DNA of 64,000 nucleotides from Nostoc calcicola FACHB-3891 (GTDB lineage Bacteria > Cyanobacteriota > Cyanobacteriia > Cyanobacteriales > Nostocaceae), in assembly GCF_014697355.1 (NCBI RefSeq), contig NZ_JACJRQ010000002.1:62001-126000 (forward strand). The letters are read 5' to 3'. Below, piece after piece: positions 1 to 10,256 of the stretch. The first letter of the stretch is position 1; each line of letters starts with the position of its first letter. Made by a program: the position numbers and the translations under genes. The notes beneath the pieces are model-generated. The model was given only the letters and a program-made list of their open reading frames with translations, did no database searches and had not been told where the DNA came from.

Positions 1-6
1 AAATTT

Positions 7-34
7 GTAGGGGCGCAAAGCTTTGCGCCCCTAC
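7..34. repeat. 28-bp perfect palindrome, GC-rich
   Basis: A perfect inverted repeat with a GGGGCGCAAAGC arm. Variants with core GCACAGCTGTGC recur near 1276, 43997, 46094 and 48357, so this is one member of a dispersed family that forms the centre of several MITE-like elements. Confidence 0.8.
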
Positions 35-566
35 CAAGTACCTCACGCTTATTGGGAAATGCCATAGTTATCAATTCTAATATTCACAACAATGACTGAT
101 AAGAACGATAAGAGGATGTTTGAAAAGTCCAATTGTTGGTAGCAAAACGTTTTAGATCCCCCTAAATCCCCCTTAAAAAGGGGGACTTTAACTCGGTTAT
201 TGATTTAACTAATTGGTTATCGTCGGTGTAATAATGGGCTACGCCTCGCGTTTCCTCTCAGAGGTTGTTTGTAAAGTATTGAGCGAATAGAATTCGCTAC
301 TATTAGGAAGTTGGGAATCAACTTTTTTGAGTATGTGTGCGTAGGCATCACTTTCTCAAGCTAAAAGAATCCCAACTTTAACGACTATATATTGGCGAGA
401 AATATTCTCTTAATCCAATCCTTTTAATTAGTTGTGGTAAACAGGATAATTATTTATCCCAAAGTATTTAGGGATACGTAAATTTTTATGCTGTCGAGCG
501 TTAGGCTGACTGAGAAGAGGATAAGCACAGTAGCGTCAGTCAGGCAAAGTCCACACGCCAATTAAA
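35..566. other. Intergenic region with MITE-end remnants
   Basis: No gene is supported. GAGGATGTTTGAAAAG at 112-127 and GAGGTTGTTTGTAAAG at 261-276 match the terminal repeats of the element at 38259-38622, but here they lie in direct orientation, so they look like decayed ends. A C-rich/G-rich hairpin lies at about 152-187. Confidence 0.5.
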
Positions 567-1163
567 TTATCTTGTTGCCTTGCCGATAGCCACTGTTTCA
601 TCCCAGGCATCGCCGAACAGCCAGTTGCCTCGCGCATTCGGGTCGTCGCTAGTGTAGTACTCATGCCACGCATTCAGGAGTTCTTCGACCGTAAGGGTGC
701 CGTCGCCGTCCGTGTCGAGGTGCTGAAAGGCTAGCTGGCTGTTCGCAGACGTACAGCCAAAGGCCTCGTGAAATTTAGCAAACTCACTTTGTTCCAAAGT
801 ACCGTCGTTATCACGATCGCAGATTGTGAAGATCGCTTCTGCAACGGGACGGGAGCCTTCTTTATAGCCATTTGGATCTTCAGCCAAGGCCTTGCGTAAG
901 CCCTTGCGCCACTCCCTTGGGCTGATTTTACCGTCATTGTCGGTATCCATCTTAATTGTTACATGATTCCAAAAATTCTCGAACGCTTGGAACAGTTTTA
1001 GCGTTTTGGGGCTGCCCATAGACTCACCGAGATAAGTGGCGATGCGGGCAGCAAGTGCGAGTGCATCAGCCGCTTCTAGAAAGCCGTTACCGTTGATGTC
1101 GCCGTGAGTAAAACAAACGTCGAATTTGCGATCTAATAAATCTTTAGTTTCAACAACAGGCAT
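567..1163 (-). CDS. EF-hand calcium-binding protein (calerythrin/sarcoplasmic CaBP-like)
   Basis: A 198-residue soluble protein, probably a cytoplasmic calcium sensor or buffer. Four EF-hand loops are visible: D22-D33 (starting DINGNG), D73-E84 (DTDNDGKISPRE), D116-E127 (DRDNDGTLEQSE) and D150-E161 (DTDGDGTLTVEE). Loops 2-4 have canonical Asp/Asn ligands at positions 1, 3 and 5, Gly at 6 and Glu at 12; loop 1 has Asp instead of Glu at position 12 and may bind weakly. The length and four-hand layout fit the bacterial calerythrin/CalD-type family. A GGAG motif sits about 8 bases upstream of the ATG. No signal peptide is seen. It stands alone, flanked by repeat-rich DNA on both sides. Confidence 0.9.
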   Translation of the reverse strand: MPVVETKDLLDRKFDVCFTHGDINGNGFLEAADALALAARIATYLGESMGSPKTLKLFQAFENFWNHVTIKMDTDNDGKISPREWRKGLRKALAEDPNGYKEGSRPVAEAIFTICDRDNDGTLEQSEFAKFHEAFGCTSANSQLAFQHLDTDGDGTLTVEELLNAWHEYYTSDDPNARGNWLFGDAWDETVAIGKATR

Positions 1164-1240
1164 ATTGAATCTCCATTAATAGTTTTACATCAACCGTAAT
1201 ATTTCCCATTACGTGTGGATGAAGTATTTAGTAGTATTTC

Positions 1241-1340
1241 AATACAGCATATTTCAGGTAAATGAGGTACACGAGTAGGGGCGCACAGCTGTGCGCCCCT
1301 ACGATTATCTGTACCTCACCAACTTGCAATCTGCTGTATT
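1241..1340. mobile_element. MITE-like element with palindromic core (copy A)
   Basis: The ends are AATACAGCAT and TGCTGTATT, in inverted orientation. Inside lie GAGGTAC/GTACCTC arms and a central GTAGGGGCGC-type palindrome. It matches the organisation of the elements at 46071, 47875 and 63429. No coding capacity. Confidence 0.65.
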
Positions 1341-1431
1341 TTGATTAAGATACAAGGACAGTTAAGACAGTTGATAAATTTAAGGAATATTTAATAAATA
1401 AATTTATCCTACTAATAATACGACTTACGCA

Positions 1432-1530
1432 ACTGGCATAAGCAATGGTGCGCCGAACGCGCCGAGCGCCTAAAAACTAAATACACATGTACTACTAATT
1501 AGCGATCGCATTGTGCAAGTTGCGTAAGTC
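1432..1530. mobile_element. MITE-like element, 13-bp perfect terminal inverted repeats
   Basis: GACTTACGCAACT at the left end is the exact reverse complement of AGTTGCGTAAGTC at the right end; the element is 99 bp and non-coding. A second copy is at 22439-22528 and a shorter relative at 35127-35170. Confidence 0.7.
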
Positions 1531-1595
1531 CTGATGTGGTCTACCTCAAGTGTCCAGTATTCGATAAACTCAGAACTGCTGCGTTATACCTCATC

Positions 1596-2777
1596 ATGTC
1601 CGATTCCCAAACTGTTAGTGCTGCCGTTGCCAAACTCTACAATACCTATCCCTTTCCGCCGGAAGCTCTGTTAGACGAACCACCTCCGGGGTATAATTGG
1701 CGCTGGAATTGGTTAGCCGCTTATAACTTCTGCACAGGTCAAAAACCCCAAAAGCAAGATATCCGCATTTTAGATGCTGGTTGCGGTACCGGAGTAAGTA
1801 CAGAGTACTTGGTTCACCTCAATCCTCAGGCTTCTGTTGTGGGAATTGACCTCAGTAGCGGTGCTTTGGCTGTAGCAAAAGAACGTTGTCAGCGTTCTGG
1901 CGCTAACCGCGTTGAGTTTCATCACCTCAGCTTGTTTGATGCGGAACAATTACCGGGTGAGTTTGATTTAATTAACTGCGTTGGCGTTTTACATCACACC
2001 GCCGACCCCATTGGTGGAATTCAAGCTTTGGCGAAAAAGTTAGCCCCAGGTGGCTTAATGCACATTTTTGTCTACGGCGAGTTGGGACGCTGGGAAATTC
2101 AACTCATGCAAAAAGCGATCGCCCTTCTCCAAGGTGACAAAAAAGGCGACTACCGCGATGGTGTCCAAGTCGGACGAAAAATATTTGCTTCTTTACCAGA
2201 AAATAATCGAATTGTCAAGTACGAAAAACAGCGTTGGTCATTAGAAAATCACAAAGATGAACACTTTGCTGATATGTACGTTCATCCCCAGGAAATTGAC
2301 TACAACATCGAGACGCTGTTTGAATTAATCGATGCTTCGGGATTGGAGTTTATTGGTTTCTCGAATCCGAGTTTTTGGGATTTAGAGAGACTTTTGGCTA
2401 AAGCACCAGAGTTGATAGAACGGGCACAAGGATTGAGCGATCGCCAACTGTATCGTCTGATAGAATTACTAGATCCAGAAGTTAGCCATTACGAGTTTTT
2501 CCTCGGTCGTCCTCCCCTAGTCAAAGCCGATTGGTCAAACGATAACGCCCTATTGGCAGCAATTGGCGAACTTAATCCTTGTATTGAGGGATTTCCCAGT
2601 CAATCTTTCTTTAATTACGATTATCAGATTGTTAAGTTGTCAGTTCCAGAGTTTGAATTTATGCAACGGTGTGATGCTAAATCCACAGTGGCAGAAATTT
2701 TGGCAGGTGTCGAATTGGAATTAGATGGAGTAAGAAAGCTTGTGCAACAGCAGTTGATTTTGTTGACACCAGCTTAA
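1596..2777 (+). CDS. Class I SAM-dependent methyltransferase
   Basis: A 393-residue cytoplasmic protein with a Rossmann-type methyltransferase domain in its first half. Motif I reads ILDAGCGTGVS; an acidic post-I residue follows in VVGIDLSSG; the motif IV region is INCVGVLHHT. The C-terminal 200 residues are a helical extension containing YDYQIVKLS and look like a substrate or regulatory domain; the acceptor substrate is unknown. The ATG at 1596 is preferred over an in-frame start at 1536 because the conserved-looking part begins with MSDSQTVSAAVAKLYNTYPF. The gene lies upstream of, and in the same direction as, the atp operon, but a gap of about 500 bp argues against co-transcription. Confidence 0.85.
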   Translation: MSDSQTVSAAVAKLYNTYPFPPEALLDEPPPGYNWRWNWLAAYNFCTGQKPQKQDIRILDAGCGTGVSTEYLVHLNPQASVVGIDLSSGALAVAKERCQRSGANRVEFHHLSLFDAEQLPGEFDLINCVGVLHHTADPIGGIQALAKKLAPGGLMHIFVYGELGRWEIQLMQKAIALLQGDKKGDYRDGVQVGRKIFASLPENNRIVKYEKQRWSLENHKDEHFADMYVHPQEIDYNIETLFELIDASGLEFIGFSNPSFWDLERLLAKAPELIERAQGLSDRQLYRLIELLDPEVSHYEFFLGRPPLVKADWSNDNALLAAIGELNPCIEGFPSQSFFNYDYQIVKLSVPEFEFMQRCDAKSTVAEILAGVELELDGVRKLVQQQLILLTPA

Positions 2778-3290
2778 TCACAGTGGAATTTATACTTTTA
2801 GTGATGGGCGATCGCTCATCACGACTTTTGGGAAATCTGAGGTAGATTAGAAAAGTGCCCCACAAACTGGGTGTTGCACATCCGAAAAAGTTGGAATTTT
2901 TTGGAATTCAGCAGTGGTGGAATATCTAACAACAAGGCGCTACTCTACAAATTCTGCTTTGCAGTCAGCGTCTGTACCCCTCAACACCGACTTAGTTTCA
3001 ACACCAAAATTGCTGATTATACAAAAGCACTGGAGGACAATCACTCACTAAAAAAAGCGAAAATTTGCATAAATTGGGAATTTTTCAGGCATTAGTTGTT
3101 AATTATTGCCTTATTTCGCCCTGTTCTCTCATCAAACGCTCTATTACTACTCAGAGCGTAACTTTGTTTAGTTTTTCGCCCTGGCAAGAAGTTAATTGTT
3201 TTTTTCTAAAGTATTGTTACCGGATCGTGATATGATTCAGCTGACTGAATGTGCAGTCATCATCCGTTAGCTGTACTAGTTTCGAGTCCC
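2778..3290. other. Spacer before the atp operon
   Basis: A HIP1-centred hairpin at about 2801-2822 (GTGATGGGCGATCGCTCATC) lies 25 bp after the methyltransferase stop and could end its transcript. The rest is AT-rich, contains no convincing gene, and is expected to hold the atp promoter; no clear -35/-10 pair could be chosen by eye. Confidence 0.45.
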
Positions 3291-3731
3291 GTGAGCTTGT
3301 CAGAAGAACCAATTGCACCAACTCCGACGACACGACAAGATGCTAAAACTGATTCTGAAAACACAGAATCAGATAACACTATGGGAGAGTTTTATCAACT
3401 ATTCCAGAAGTTATTAGTAATCACACTTGTCTTGACGGGGATTATTTTTATCTCTGTGTGGATTTTTTATTCCTTAAACATTGCTCTCAATTATTTGATT
3501 GGAGCGTGTACAGGTGTGGTTTACTTAAAAATGCTGGCTAAAGATGTTGAGCAGCTCGGTAGTGAAAAAACCCGCCTGAGCAAAACTCGCTTTGCTGTGT
3601 TTATTGGGGTGTTTGTATTAGCAACTCAATGGCATGAGCTAAAGATTTTGCCCATATTTTTGGGATTTCTAACTTACAAAGCCACGCTCCTCGTCTATAC
3701 GGTGCAAACTGCGTTCATTCCTGATTCTTAA
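3291..3731 (+). CDS. atpI: ATP synthase subunit I (assembly factor)
   Basis: A small membrane protein at the head of the atp operon, thought in other bacteria to help assemble or stabilise the c-ring. The N-terminal 45 residues are hydrophilic ([17 protein letters not shown]), followed by four hydrophobic segments: two around [18 protein letters not shown] and [16 protein letters not shown], then two more near the C-terminus. GTG 3291 ([10 protein letters not shown]) is chosen; an in-frame start at 3249 adds 14 residues that do not look family-like. Sixty bases separate it from atpB. Identification rests on position and membrane topology as much as on sequence, since this subunit is poorly conserved. 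Confidence 0.85.
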   Translation: MSLSEEPIAPTPTTRQDAKTDSENTESDNTMGEFYQLFQKLLVITLVLTGIIFISVWIFYSLNIALNYLIGACTGVVYLKMLAKDVEQLGSEKTRLSKTRFAVFIGVFVLATQWHELKILPIFLGFLTYKATLLVYTVQTAFIPDS

Positions 3732-3791
3732 AAAGTCAGGCTCACAAAGACAATACTCCCATCCTCGCTCGTTGGGGAAAATGCTTGAAGA

Positions 3792-4553
3792 ATGCAAATG
3801 CTTAGTCTCTTAAACGCCTTTAATTCTTTTCCCCTCGCCGAATTAGAAGTAGGTCATCATTTCTACTGGCAATTGGGCAATCTTAAAATTCATGGGCAAG
3901 TTTTTCTCACCTCATGGTTTGTGATTAGCATTTTAGTAGTGGCTTCAATAGCTGCTACTCGCAACGCCCAGAGAATTCCCAAGGGCATCCAAAATTTGAT
4001 GGAATATGCCCTAGAGTTTATTCGAGATCTGGCAAAAAACCAACTTGGTGAGAAAGAGTACCGCCCTTGGGTGCCATTTATTGGTACTTTGTTCTTGTTT
4101 ATTTTCGTATCGAACTGGTCAGGTGCGCTCATTCCCTGGAAGCTAATCAAGCTACCTTCGGGTGAATTGGCAGCTCCCACCAATGACATCAATACGACTG
4201 TTGCATTGGCACTGCTGACTTCTTTAGCGTACTTTTACGCGGGTTTTAGCAAGCGCGGTTTGGGCTACTTTAAGAAATATATAGAGCCAACACCTGTGCT
4301 GTTGCCGATCGCAATCCTAGAAGATTTTACTAAGCCCCTCTCCCTAAGCTTCCGTTTATTTGGCAATATATTAGCGGATGAATTGGTAGTAGCGGTGCTG
4401 GTCCTGCTAGTTCCTCTATTTATACCTCTGCCTGTAATGGCCTTAGGTTTGTTTACTAGTGCCATTCAAGCCCTAGTTTTTGCAACCCTAGCCGGGGCAT
4501 ACATTCACGAGGCAATGGAAGGACACGGTGGAGAAGAGCATGAGGAGCATTAA
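3792..4553 (+). CDS. atpB: F0F1 ATP synthase subunit a
   Basis: Subunit a of F0, 253 residues, the thylakoid/plasma-membrane proton channel that works against the c-ring. Family hallmarks are visible: the N-terminal [16 protein letters not shown], the segment [12 protein letters not shown], the stretch [16 protein letters not shown], and the essential arginine in [18 protein letters not shown]. About five to six hydrophobic helices are present, and the C-terminus is histidine/acid rich ([15 protein letters not shown]). Length matches cyanobacterial homologues. The start could also be the second ATG at 3798 (MLSLLN). Confidence 0.97.
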   Translation: MQMLSLLNAFNSFPLAELEVGHHFYWQLGNLKIHGQVFLTSWFVISILVVASIAATRNAQRIPKGIQNLMEYALEFIRDLAKNQLGEKEYRPWVPFIGTLFLFIFVSNWSGALIPWKLIKLPSGELAAPTNDINTTVALALLTSLAYFYAGFSKRGLGYFKKYIEPTPVLLPIAILEDFTKPLSLSFRLFGNILADELVVAVLVLLVPLFIPLPVMALGLFTSAIQALVFATLAGAYIHEAMEGHGGEEHEEH

Positions 4554-4661
4554 GCTTCTCAGTTGATAGCACAGTTCAAAGAGCGGTATGCTCTCAAAAC
4601 GTCGCAAAGCGCGATTCGTGAGAACTCGGTGCAGCGTGAAAAACACGTTTCTAATCGTTAA

Positions 4662-4952
<291 letters not shown>

Positions 4953-5334
4953 GACCTCAAAGTTTTTGTGAGTGTGGAGACGTGAACCATCACGCCTCTA
5001 CAATCTACGAGATTTTGGGCATTGCCAATTTGAGATTTTGGATTTTGGATTTTGGATTATCAAGAGTTTTCGGTAAATGCGCCGAAGCTGTTAGCTGGAA
5101 AAAATCTGGAATCATCAATCTAAAATGCCCAGAGCAACGTACCCTCGCGTTGGTGTTAATCCAAAAGACGCTCCTACGTCGCTAACGCTACGTTCGCGCA
5201 GCGTCTCGTAGAAAAAAAAGCAAATCTAAAATCCAAAATCCCTTGACGCTTGTTGGCTATGGGTCTCTAAAATATCAAAGGTTGGATGATTTTGCTAGCC
5301 ATGAAAACTGCTACTCCAGCCAAAGAGGAGAGAA
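4953..5334. repeat. atpE-atpG spacer with direct and inverted repeats
   Basis: About 380 bp without a supported gene. It holds a TTTGGATTTTGGAT heptamer-type tandem repeat (about 5035-5059), a partly palindromic GC-rich block around 5165-5212 (TACGTCGCTAACGCTACG, then CGCAGCGTCTCGTAG), and AAATCTAAAATCCAAAATCC near 5221. A clear AGGAGAG ribosome binding site lies just before atpG. Confidence 0.6.
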
Positions 5335-5766
5335 ATGTTTGATTTCGATGCTACCTTGCCTTTCATGGCATTGCAATTCCTGCTATTGGCAGCCTTGTTG
5401 AATGTAATTTTCTATAAGCCAATGACCAAGGTGCTAGACGATCGCGATAACTATATCCGAACGAATACCCTTGAGGCAAAGGAAAGCTTGGCGAAAGCTG
5501 AGCGTTTAGCCGCAGAATATGAGCAGCAGCTCGCAGATGCTCGCAGACAATCGCAAGCTACTGTAGAAGCAGCTCAAGTAGAAGCTAAGAAAATTACTGC
5601 CGAAAAAATCGCTGAAGCCCAAAAAGAAGCTCAGTCTCAACGAGAACAAGCTGCTGTTGAAATAGAACAACAAAAGCAGGAAGCTTTGCGTACCTTAGAG
5701 CAACAAGTTGATGCTCTAAGCAGACAGATTCTAGAAAAACTATTGGGACCAACTCCAGTTAGATAA
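5335..5766 (+). CDS. atpG: F0F1 ATP synthase subunit b' (subunit II)
   Basis: The peripheral-stalk subunit b', 143 residues. One N-terminal membrane helix ([20 protein letters not shown]) is followed by a long charged alpha-helix that would form a coiled coil with subunit b. Having both b and b' is typical of photosynthetic organisms. The start is supported by AGGAGAG a few bases upstream. In the right-handed b/b' coil the Ala/Glu/Lys/Gln-rich body (residues 45-135) contacts F1 through delta. Confidence 0.96.
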   Translation: MFDFDATLPFMALQFLLLAALLNVIFYKPMTKVLDDRDNYIRTNTLEAKESLAKAERLAAEYEQQLADARRQSQATVEAAQVEAKKITAEKIAEAQKEAQSQREQAAVEIEQQKQEALRTLEQQVDALSRQILEKLLGPTPVR

Positions 5767-5850
5767 GCTGAGAAAACTGGTTCTCTAAAACCATACGCGC
5801 AACTGGCCCCTAGTCCAGAGCGCTTAATTGAGTGTCAAAAAAGGCACTTT

Positions 5851-5948
5851 TTCCCTTCGGGATAAACAAACTTGATTTCCCTTCGTGGATAAAGATACTG
5901 GATTTCCCTAAAGGGATAAACATACTGGATTTCCCTAAAGGGAAAATA
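5851..5948. repeat. 27-bp tandem repeat between atpG and atpF
   Basis: Three full units and one partial unit of about 27 bp, each starting TTCCCTWMRKGGATAAA and ending TACTGGAT. The two 3'-most units are nearly identical; the first is the most diverged. Each TTCCC..GGGA core is itself a short inverted repeat, so the transcript could form a series of small hairpins inside the operon mRNA. Confidence 0.85.
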
Positions 5949-5981
5949 CAACGTATTAGCAAGCGAGCAGCGCACTTGTAG

Positions 5982-6554
5982 ATGGGTATCATGGGCACAT
6001 TCTTATTACTTGCCGCAGAAGCGAACGCTGTTGGCTCTGAATTGGCAGAAGGCGCAGCAGAGGGTGGTTTTGGTCTAAACCTAGACCTTTTTGAAACCAA
6101 CCTCATCAATCTAGCGATTCTGGTTGGCATATTATTCTACTTCGGACGTAAAGTTTTAAGCAATATCCTGAACGAGCGACAATCCAATATTGCCACGGCA
6201 ATTCAGGAAGCAGAAGCACGGTCAAAAGAGGCAAAGATTGCCCTCTCCCAAGCACAAGAGCAGTTAACCCAGTCTCAAGCAGAGGCACAACGCATCCGTA
6301 AATCTGCCGAAGAAAACGCCCAAAAAGCGAAAGAAGCGTTGTTAGCGAAGGCGGCACAAGACGTAGAACGCTTGAAACAAACAGCAGCAGCGGATTTAAA
6401 CACCGAAACAGAGCGAGCGATCGCTCAACTGCGGCAACGGGTAGCGACTCTAGCATTGCAAAAAGTCGAATCGCAACTCAAAGGCGGGATTGCCGACGAT
6501 GCTCAACAAAGTTTAATTGACCGCAGCATCGCACAACTCGGAGGCAATGTATGA
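5982..6554 (+). CDS. atpF: F0F1 ATP synthase subunit b (subunit I)
   Basis: The peripheral-stalk subunit b, 190 residues. The N-terminal part [20 protein letters not shown], followed by [20 protein letters not shown], is the cyanobacterial/plastid form that is usually processed before the membrane helix ([17 protein letters not shown]). The rest is a long coiled-coil helix rich in Ala, Glu, Lys and Gln. The start could be 5982 (MGIMGTF) or 5991 (MGTFLL); there is no strong Shine-Dalgarno to decide. The stop overlaps the atpH start by ATGA, implying translational coupling. Confidence 0.96.
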   Translation: MGIMGTFLLLAAEANAVGSELAEGAAEGGFGLNLDLFETNLINLAILVGILFYFGRKVLSNILNERQSNIATAIQEAEARSKEAKIALSQAQEQLTQSQAEAQRIRKSAEENAQKAKEALLAKAAQDVERLKQTAAADLNTETERAIAQLRQRVATLALQKVESQLKGGIADDAQQSLIDRSIAQLGGNV

Positions 6555-7105
6555 CAAGTCAAGTAGCCACAGCCGAAGTAGCCCAGCCATATGCACAGGC
6601 ACTTTTGTCAATAGCGCAATCGAAAAATTTGACAGAAGAGTTCGGGGAAGATGCGCGTACTTTCCTGAGCCTGCTGAGAGCAGACCAACAGCTACAAAAC
6701 TTCTTTGGCAACCCGTTTATTCAGCCTGAGAGCAAAAAAGCTCTCATCAAACAAATACTTGGTGAAGGCGCTAACCCCTACTTACGCAATTTTTTGCTCG
6801 TATTAGTAGATAAACGGCGCATTGCGTTCTTGGAACCGATTCTTCAACAGTATCTAGCGCTGTTGCGGCAGCTGAACCAAACCGTATTAGCGGAAGTAAC
6901 TTCAGCCGTTCCCCTCACAGAAGCTCAACAGCAGGCAATCACCCAAAAGGTCATTGCCATCACCAATGCTCGTCAAGTAGAACTGGAAACCAAAGTAGAC
7001 AGCGAGTTAATTGGTGGCGTGATCATTAAAGTAGGTTCCCAAGTAATTGACGCCAGTATCCGAGGTCAGTTGCGCCGCCTTTCATTGCGCTTAACTAGTG
7101 GGTAG
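6551..7105 (+). CDS. atpH: F0F1 ATP synthase subunit delta
   Basis: Subunit delta (OSCP), 184 residues, links the top of the alpha3beta3 hexamer to the b/b' stalk. It has the N-terminal helical domain beginning [19 protein letters not shown] and the C-terminal family signature [19 protein letters not shown] followed by [10 protein letters not shown]. It overlaps atpF by four bases. After it comes a repeat-rich spacer before atpA. Confidence 0.97.
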   Translation: MTSQVATAEVAQPYAQALLSIAQSKNLTEEFGEDARTFLSLLRADQQLQNFFGNPFIQPESKKALIKQILGEGANPYLRNFLLVLVDKRRIAFLEPILQQYLALLRQLNQTVLAEVTSAVPLTEAQQQAITQKVIAITNARQVELETKVDSELIGGVIIKVGSQVIDASIRGQLRRLSLRLTSG

Positions 7106-7310
7106 AAAGTTAGGAGTTAGGAGTTAGGAGTTAGGAGTTAGGAGTTAGGAGTAGAGACGCGATTAATCGCGTCTGTACAAGAGTTAGGAGTTGGGAGTTA
7201 AGTAAACAGTAATTTATTTTGACTTTTAACCTTTGCTTTTTTAACTTATCACTCTTAACTCATCACTACTCACTCTCAACTCATCACTCCTAACTCTTAA
7301 CTACTAACTA
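7106..7310. repeat. Heptamer tandem repeats (GGAGTTA family) with 18-bp palindrome
   Basis: Several GTTAGGA heptamers run from about 7110, then a palindrome GACGCGATTAATCGCGTC (about 7156-7173), then complementary CTAACTC/ACTCATC-type units to about 7305. The G-rich and C-rich halves can pair into a long hairpin within the atp transcript. The same palindrome occurs near 36674 and (with one change) 40206. Confidence 0.8.
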
Positions 7311-7348
7311 TTGAATTTTTCAGTCTCGAAAGCAAAAAAGATACACAC

Positions 7349-8869
7349 ATGAGCATATCAATTAGACCAGACGAAATCAGCAGCATTATCCAACAACAAA
7401 TCGAGCAATATGACCAAGAAGTCAAAGTTGCTAACGTTGGTACTGTCCTGCAAGTTGGTGACGGTATTGCCCGGATCTATGGTCTGGAAAAGGCTATGGC
7501 TGGGGAACTTTTAGAATTTGAAGACGGCACAGTTGGTATCGCCCAAAACTTAGAAGAAGACAACGTGGGCGCCGTACTCATGGGTGAAGGTCTGGAAATT
7601 CAAGAAGGTAGCTCTGTAACTGCTACTGGTAGAATTGCTCAAGTACCCGTAGGGGAAGCTTTAATTGGAAGAGTTGTAGATGGTTTAGGTCGTGCCATCG
7701 ATGGTAAGGGAGACATCAAAACCTCAGAAAGCCGTTTGATTGAATCTCCAGCACCTGGTATTATTGCCCGTCGATCTGTACACGAACCCATGCAAACGGG
7801 TATTACAGCTATTGACTCCATGATTCCCATCGGTCGCGGTCAACGGGAATTGATCATTGGTGACCGTCAAACTGGCAAAACTGCGATCGCCATTGACACC
7901 ATCATCAACCAAAAAGAAGAAGATGTAGTTTGTGTATACGTTGCCGTCGGTCAAAAAGCTTCCACCGTCGCTAACGTGGTGCAGACATTGCAAGAAAAGG
8001 GCGCACTCGATTACACCGTCGTCGTCGCCGCTAACGCCAGTGACCCAGCCACCTTGCAATATCTAGCTCCCTACACAGGCGCAACTATTGCTGAGTACTT
8101 CATGTACAAAGGCAAAGCTACCCTGGTAATTTACGACGATCTTTCCAAGCAAGCCCAAGCTTATCGCCAAATGTCCCTGTTGCTGCGTCGTCCACCCGGA
8201 CGCGAAGCATACCCTGGAGATGTATTCTACATTCACTCCCGCTTGTTAGAAAGAGCAGCAAAGCTGAGTGATGAATTAGGTAAAGGCAGCATGACCGCCC
8301 TACCAATCATCGAAACCCAAGCCGGTGACGTTTCGGCATACATCCCCACCAACGTAATTTCCATTACTGACGGTCAGATCTTCCTGTCTTCTGACTTGTT
8401 TAACGCTGGTATCCGTCCCGCTGTAAACCCCGGTATTTCCGTATCCCGCGTAGGTTCTGCGGCTCAAACCAAGGCAATGAAAAAAGTTGCTGGTAAAATT
8501 AAATTAGAACTAGCACAATTTGACGATCTCCAAGCCTTCGCCCAGTTTGCTTCCGACTTAGATAAAGCCACTCAAGACCAGTTGGCACGGGGTCAACGGT
8601 TACGCGAACTCCTCAAACAGCCCCAAAACGCTCCTCTCTCGGTATACGAGCAAGTAGCAATTCTCTACGCTGGCATTAACGGTTACTTGGATGATGTACC
8701 TGTAGATAAAGTCACCGTCTTTACCCAAGGCCTAAGAGAGTACTTAAAGACTGGGAAACCCCAGTACGCCCAAGGAGTGCAAGCTTCCAAAGCATTAGGT
8801 GACACAGAAGAAGCAGCGTTGAAGGAAGCACTCACGGAATACAAGAAGACCTTCAAAGCAGCAGCGTAA
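7349..8869 (+). CDS. atpA: F0F1 ATP synthase subunit alpha
   Basis: The regulatory nucleotide-binding alpha subunit of F1, 506 residues. The Walker A motif GDRQTGKT is at 171-178, Walker B lies in [16 protein letters not shown], and the alpha/beta signature is [14 protein letters not shown]. The N-terminal beta-barrel and C-terminal helical domains are complete and the length is standard. It is set off from atpH and atpC by repeat spacers but remains in operon order. Confidence 0.99.
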   Translation: MSISIRPDEISSIIQQQIEQYDQEVKVANVGTVLQVGDGIARIYGLEKAMAGELLEFEDGTVGIAQNLEEDNVGAVLMGEGLEIQEGSSVTATGRIAQVPVGEALIGRVVDGLGRAIDGKGDIKTSESRLIESPAPGIIARRSVHEPMQTGITAIDSMIPIGRGQRELIIGDRQTGKTAIAIDTIINQKEEDVVCVYVAVGQKASTVANVVQTLQEKGALDYTVVVAANASDPATLQYLAPYTGATIAEYFMYKGKATLVIYDDLSKQAQAYRQMSLLLRRPPGREAYPGDVFYIHSRLLERAAKLSDELGKGSMTALPIIETQAGDVSAYIPTNVISITDGQIFLSSDLFNAGIRPAVNPGISVSRVGSAAQTKAMKKVAGKIKLELAQFDDLQAFAQFASDLDKATQDQLARGQRLRELLKQPQNAPLSVYEQVAILYAGINGYLDDVPVDKVTVFTQGLREYLKTGKPQYAQGVQASKALGDTEEAALKEALTEYKKTFKAAA

Positions 8870-8872
8870 TTA

Positions 8873-9046
8873 AAGTTAGGAGTGAAGAGTTAAGAGTTAG
8901 GAGTTAATGAAACACTTTTAACTCGAGATCAAAAGTTAGGAGTGAAGAGTTAAGAGTTGGGAGTTAATGAAACACTCCTAACTCCTAACTCCTAACTCCT
9001 AACTCCTAACTCTTAACTTCTAACTCCTAACTCCTAACTCAGAACT
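8873..9046. repeat. Heptamer tandem repeats between atpA and atpC
   Basis: AGTTAGGAGTGAAGAGTTA-type units occur twice, 60 bp apart (about 8875 and 8935), followed by a run of complementary ACTCCTA heptamers to 9040. The two halves can fold into a long stem-loop. No gene. Confidence 0.85.
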
Positions 9047-9053
9047 AAAAATT

Positions 9054-10001
9054 ATGGCCAATCTTAAAGCAATACGCGATCGCATTCAGTCGGTCAAAAA
9101 CACCAAAAAAATTACAGAAGCCATGCGCCTAGTTGCGGCGGCGAGAGTCCGTCGGGCGCAAGAACAAGTGCTAGCGACTCGTCCCTTTGCCGATCGCTTG
9201 GCACAAGTGTTGTATGGTTTACAAAGCCGTCTGCGGTTTGAAGAAGCAAACCTTCCACTGCTGAAAAAACGCCAAGTTAAGTCCGTGGGGCTGTTGGTAA
9301 TTTCCGGCGATCGGGGTTTGTGTGGTGGCTACAATAGTAACGTAATCCGTCGTGCAGAAAACCGCGCCAAGGAACTCAAGGCAGAAGGTGTAGACTATCA
9401 ATTTGTGATCGTCGGACGCAAAGCTACACAGTACTTTCAACGCCGCGATCAGCCCATTGATTCTACTTACAGCGGTTTAGAGCAAATTCCCACCGCCGCC
9501 GAAGCCAATCAGATTGCTGACCAACTACTTTCCTTGTTCCTTTCCGAAGAAGTAGACCGCATCGAATTAATCTATACCAGATTCCTTTCCTTGGTTAGCT
9601 CCCGTCCTGTAATCCAAACCTTGCTACCTCTGGATCCACAAGGTTTAGAAGCAGGCGATGACGAAATTTTCCGCTTGACAACTCGTGGCGGTAAATTTGA
9701 AGTCGAACGGGAGAAAGTGACTAAGGAAGTGCGGCCATTAGCTCCTGACATGATTTTCGAGCAAGACCCAGTGCAGATTCTCGATTCTTTGTTGCCCTTG
9801 TATCTAAGTAACCAGCTATTGCGGGCACTGCAAGAATCAGCAGCTAGTGAACTAGCGGCCCGGATGACAGCCATGAGTAATGCCAGTGAAAATGCTGGTG
9901 AATTGATTAACACTCTTACCCTGTCTTACAACAAAGCCCGACAAGCAGCAATTACTCAAGAACTGCTTGAAGTTGTGGGTGGTGCCGAAGCACTGACTTA
10001 G
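9054..10001 (+). CDS. atpC: F0F1 ATP synthase subunit gamma
   Basis: The central rotor shaft of F1, 315 residues. N-terminal [20 protein letters not shown], then [15 protein letters not shown], and the C-terminal family signature [21 protein letters not shown] are both present. It carries the extra segment of about 30 residues (around [20 protein letters not shown]) typical of cyanobacterial gamma, without the cysteine pair used for thiol regulation in plants. It is the last gene of this cluster; the beta and epsilon genes are not in the window, as expected for cyanobacteria. Confidence 0.98.
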   Translation: MANLKAIRDRIQSVKNTKKITEAMRLVAAARVRRAQEQVLATRPFADRLAQVLYGLQSRLRFEEANLPLLKKRQVKSVGLLVISGDRGLCGGYNSNVIRRAENRAKELKAEGVDYQFVIVGRKATQYFQRRDQPIDSTYSGLEQIPTAAEANQIADQLLSLFLSEEVDRIELIYTRFLSLVSSRPVIQTLLPLDPQGLEAGDDEIFRLTTRGGKFEVEREKVTKEVRPLAPDMIFEQDPVQILDSLLPLYLSNQLLRALQESAASELAARMTAMSNASENAGELINTLTLSYNKARQAAITQELLEVVGGAEALT

Positions 10002-10026
10002 GGAATAGTTACTTGCTAGCCATCAC

Positions 10027-10078
10027 AAATAGCTAATTGCTAGGAGATTTAAAACTAGCGATTAGCTATTTGCATTTT
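10027..10078 (+). terminator. Hairpin terminator of the atp operon
   Basis: A 17-bp stem with one imperfect pair (AAATAGCTAATTGCTAG against CTAGCGATTAGCTATTT), an 11-base loop, then TGCATTTTG, 25 bp after the atpC stop. Confidence 0.8.
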
Positions 10079-10256
10079 GAGTGATTGGATTTTAGTTTCG
10101 GTTTGCTCAGAAGTCGATAAATAGGATTTTGACGACATCCCTGTATAGAGAAGGAGCAAGCCCAAGGAGTAAGCATGATCATACTTGCTGAGTAACGCAC
10201 GAGATGCGATCGCATTTTCTTCTACTTAGTTTCTGTTGCTTCAGATGTGTGCTCGG

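Noticed and set aside
2871-3095. A 74-codon plus-strand frame before atpI
   Set aside because: No ribosome site, no family resemblance, low-complexity AT-rich spacer.
5851-5948. 27-bp repeats considered as a CRISPR array
   Set aside because: Units are directly contiguous without unique spacers, so this is a plain tandem repeat.
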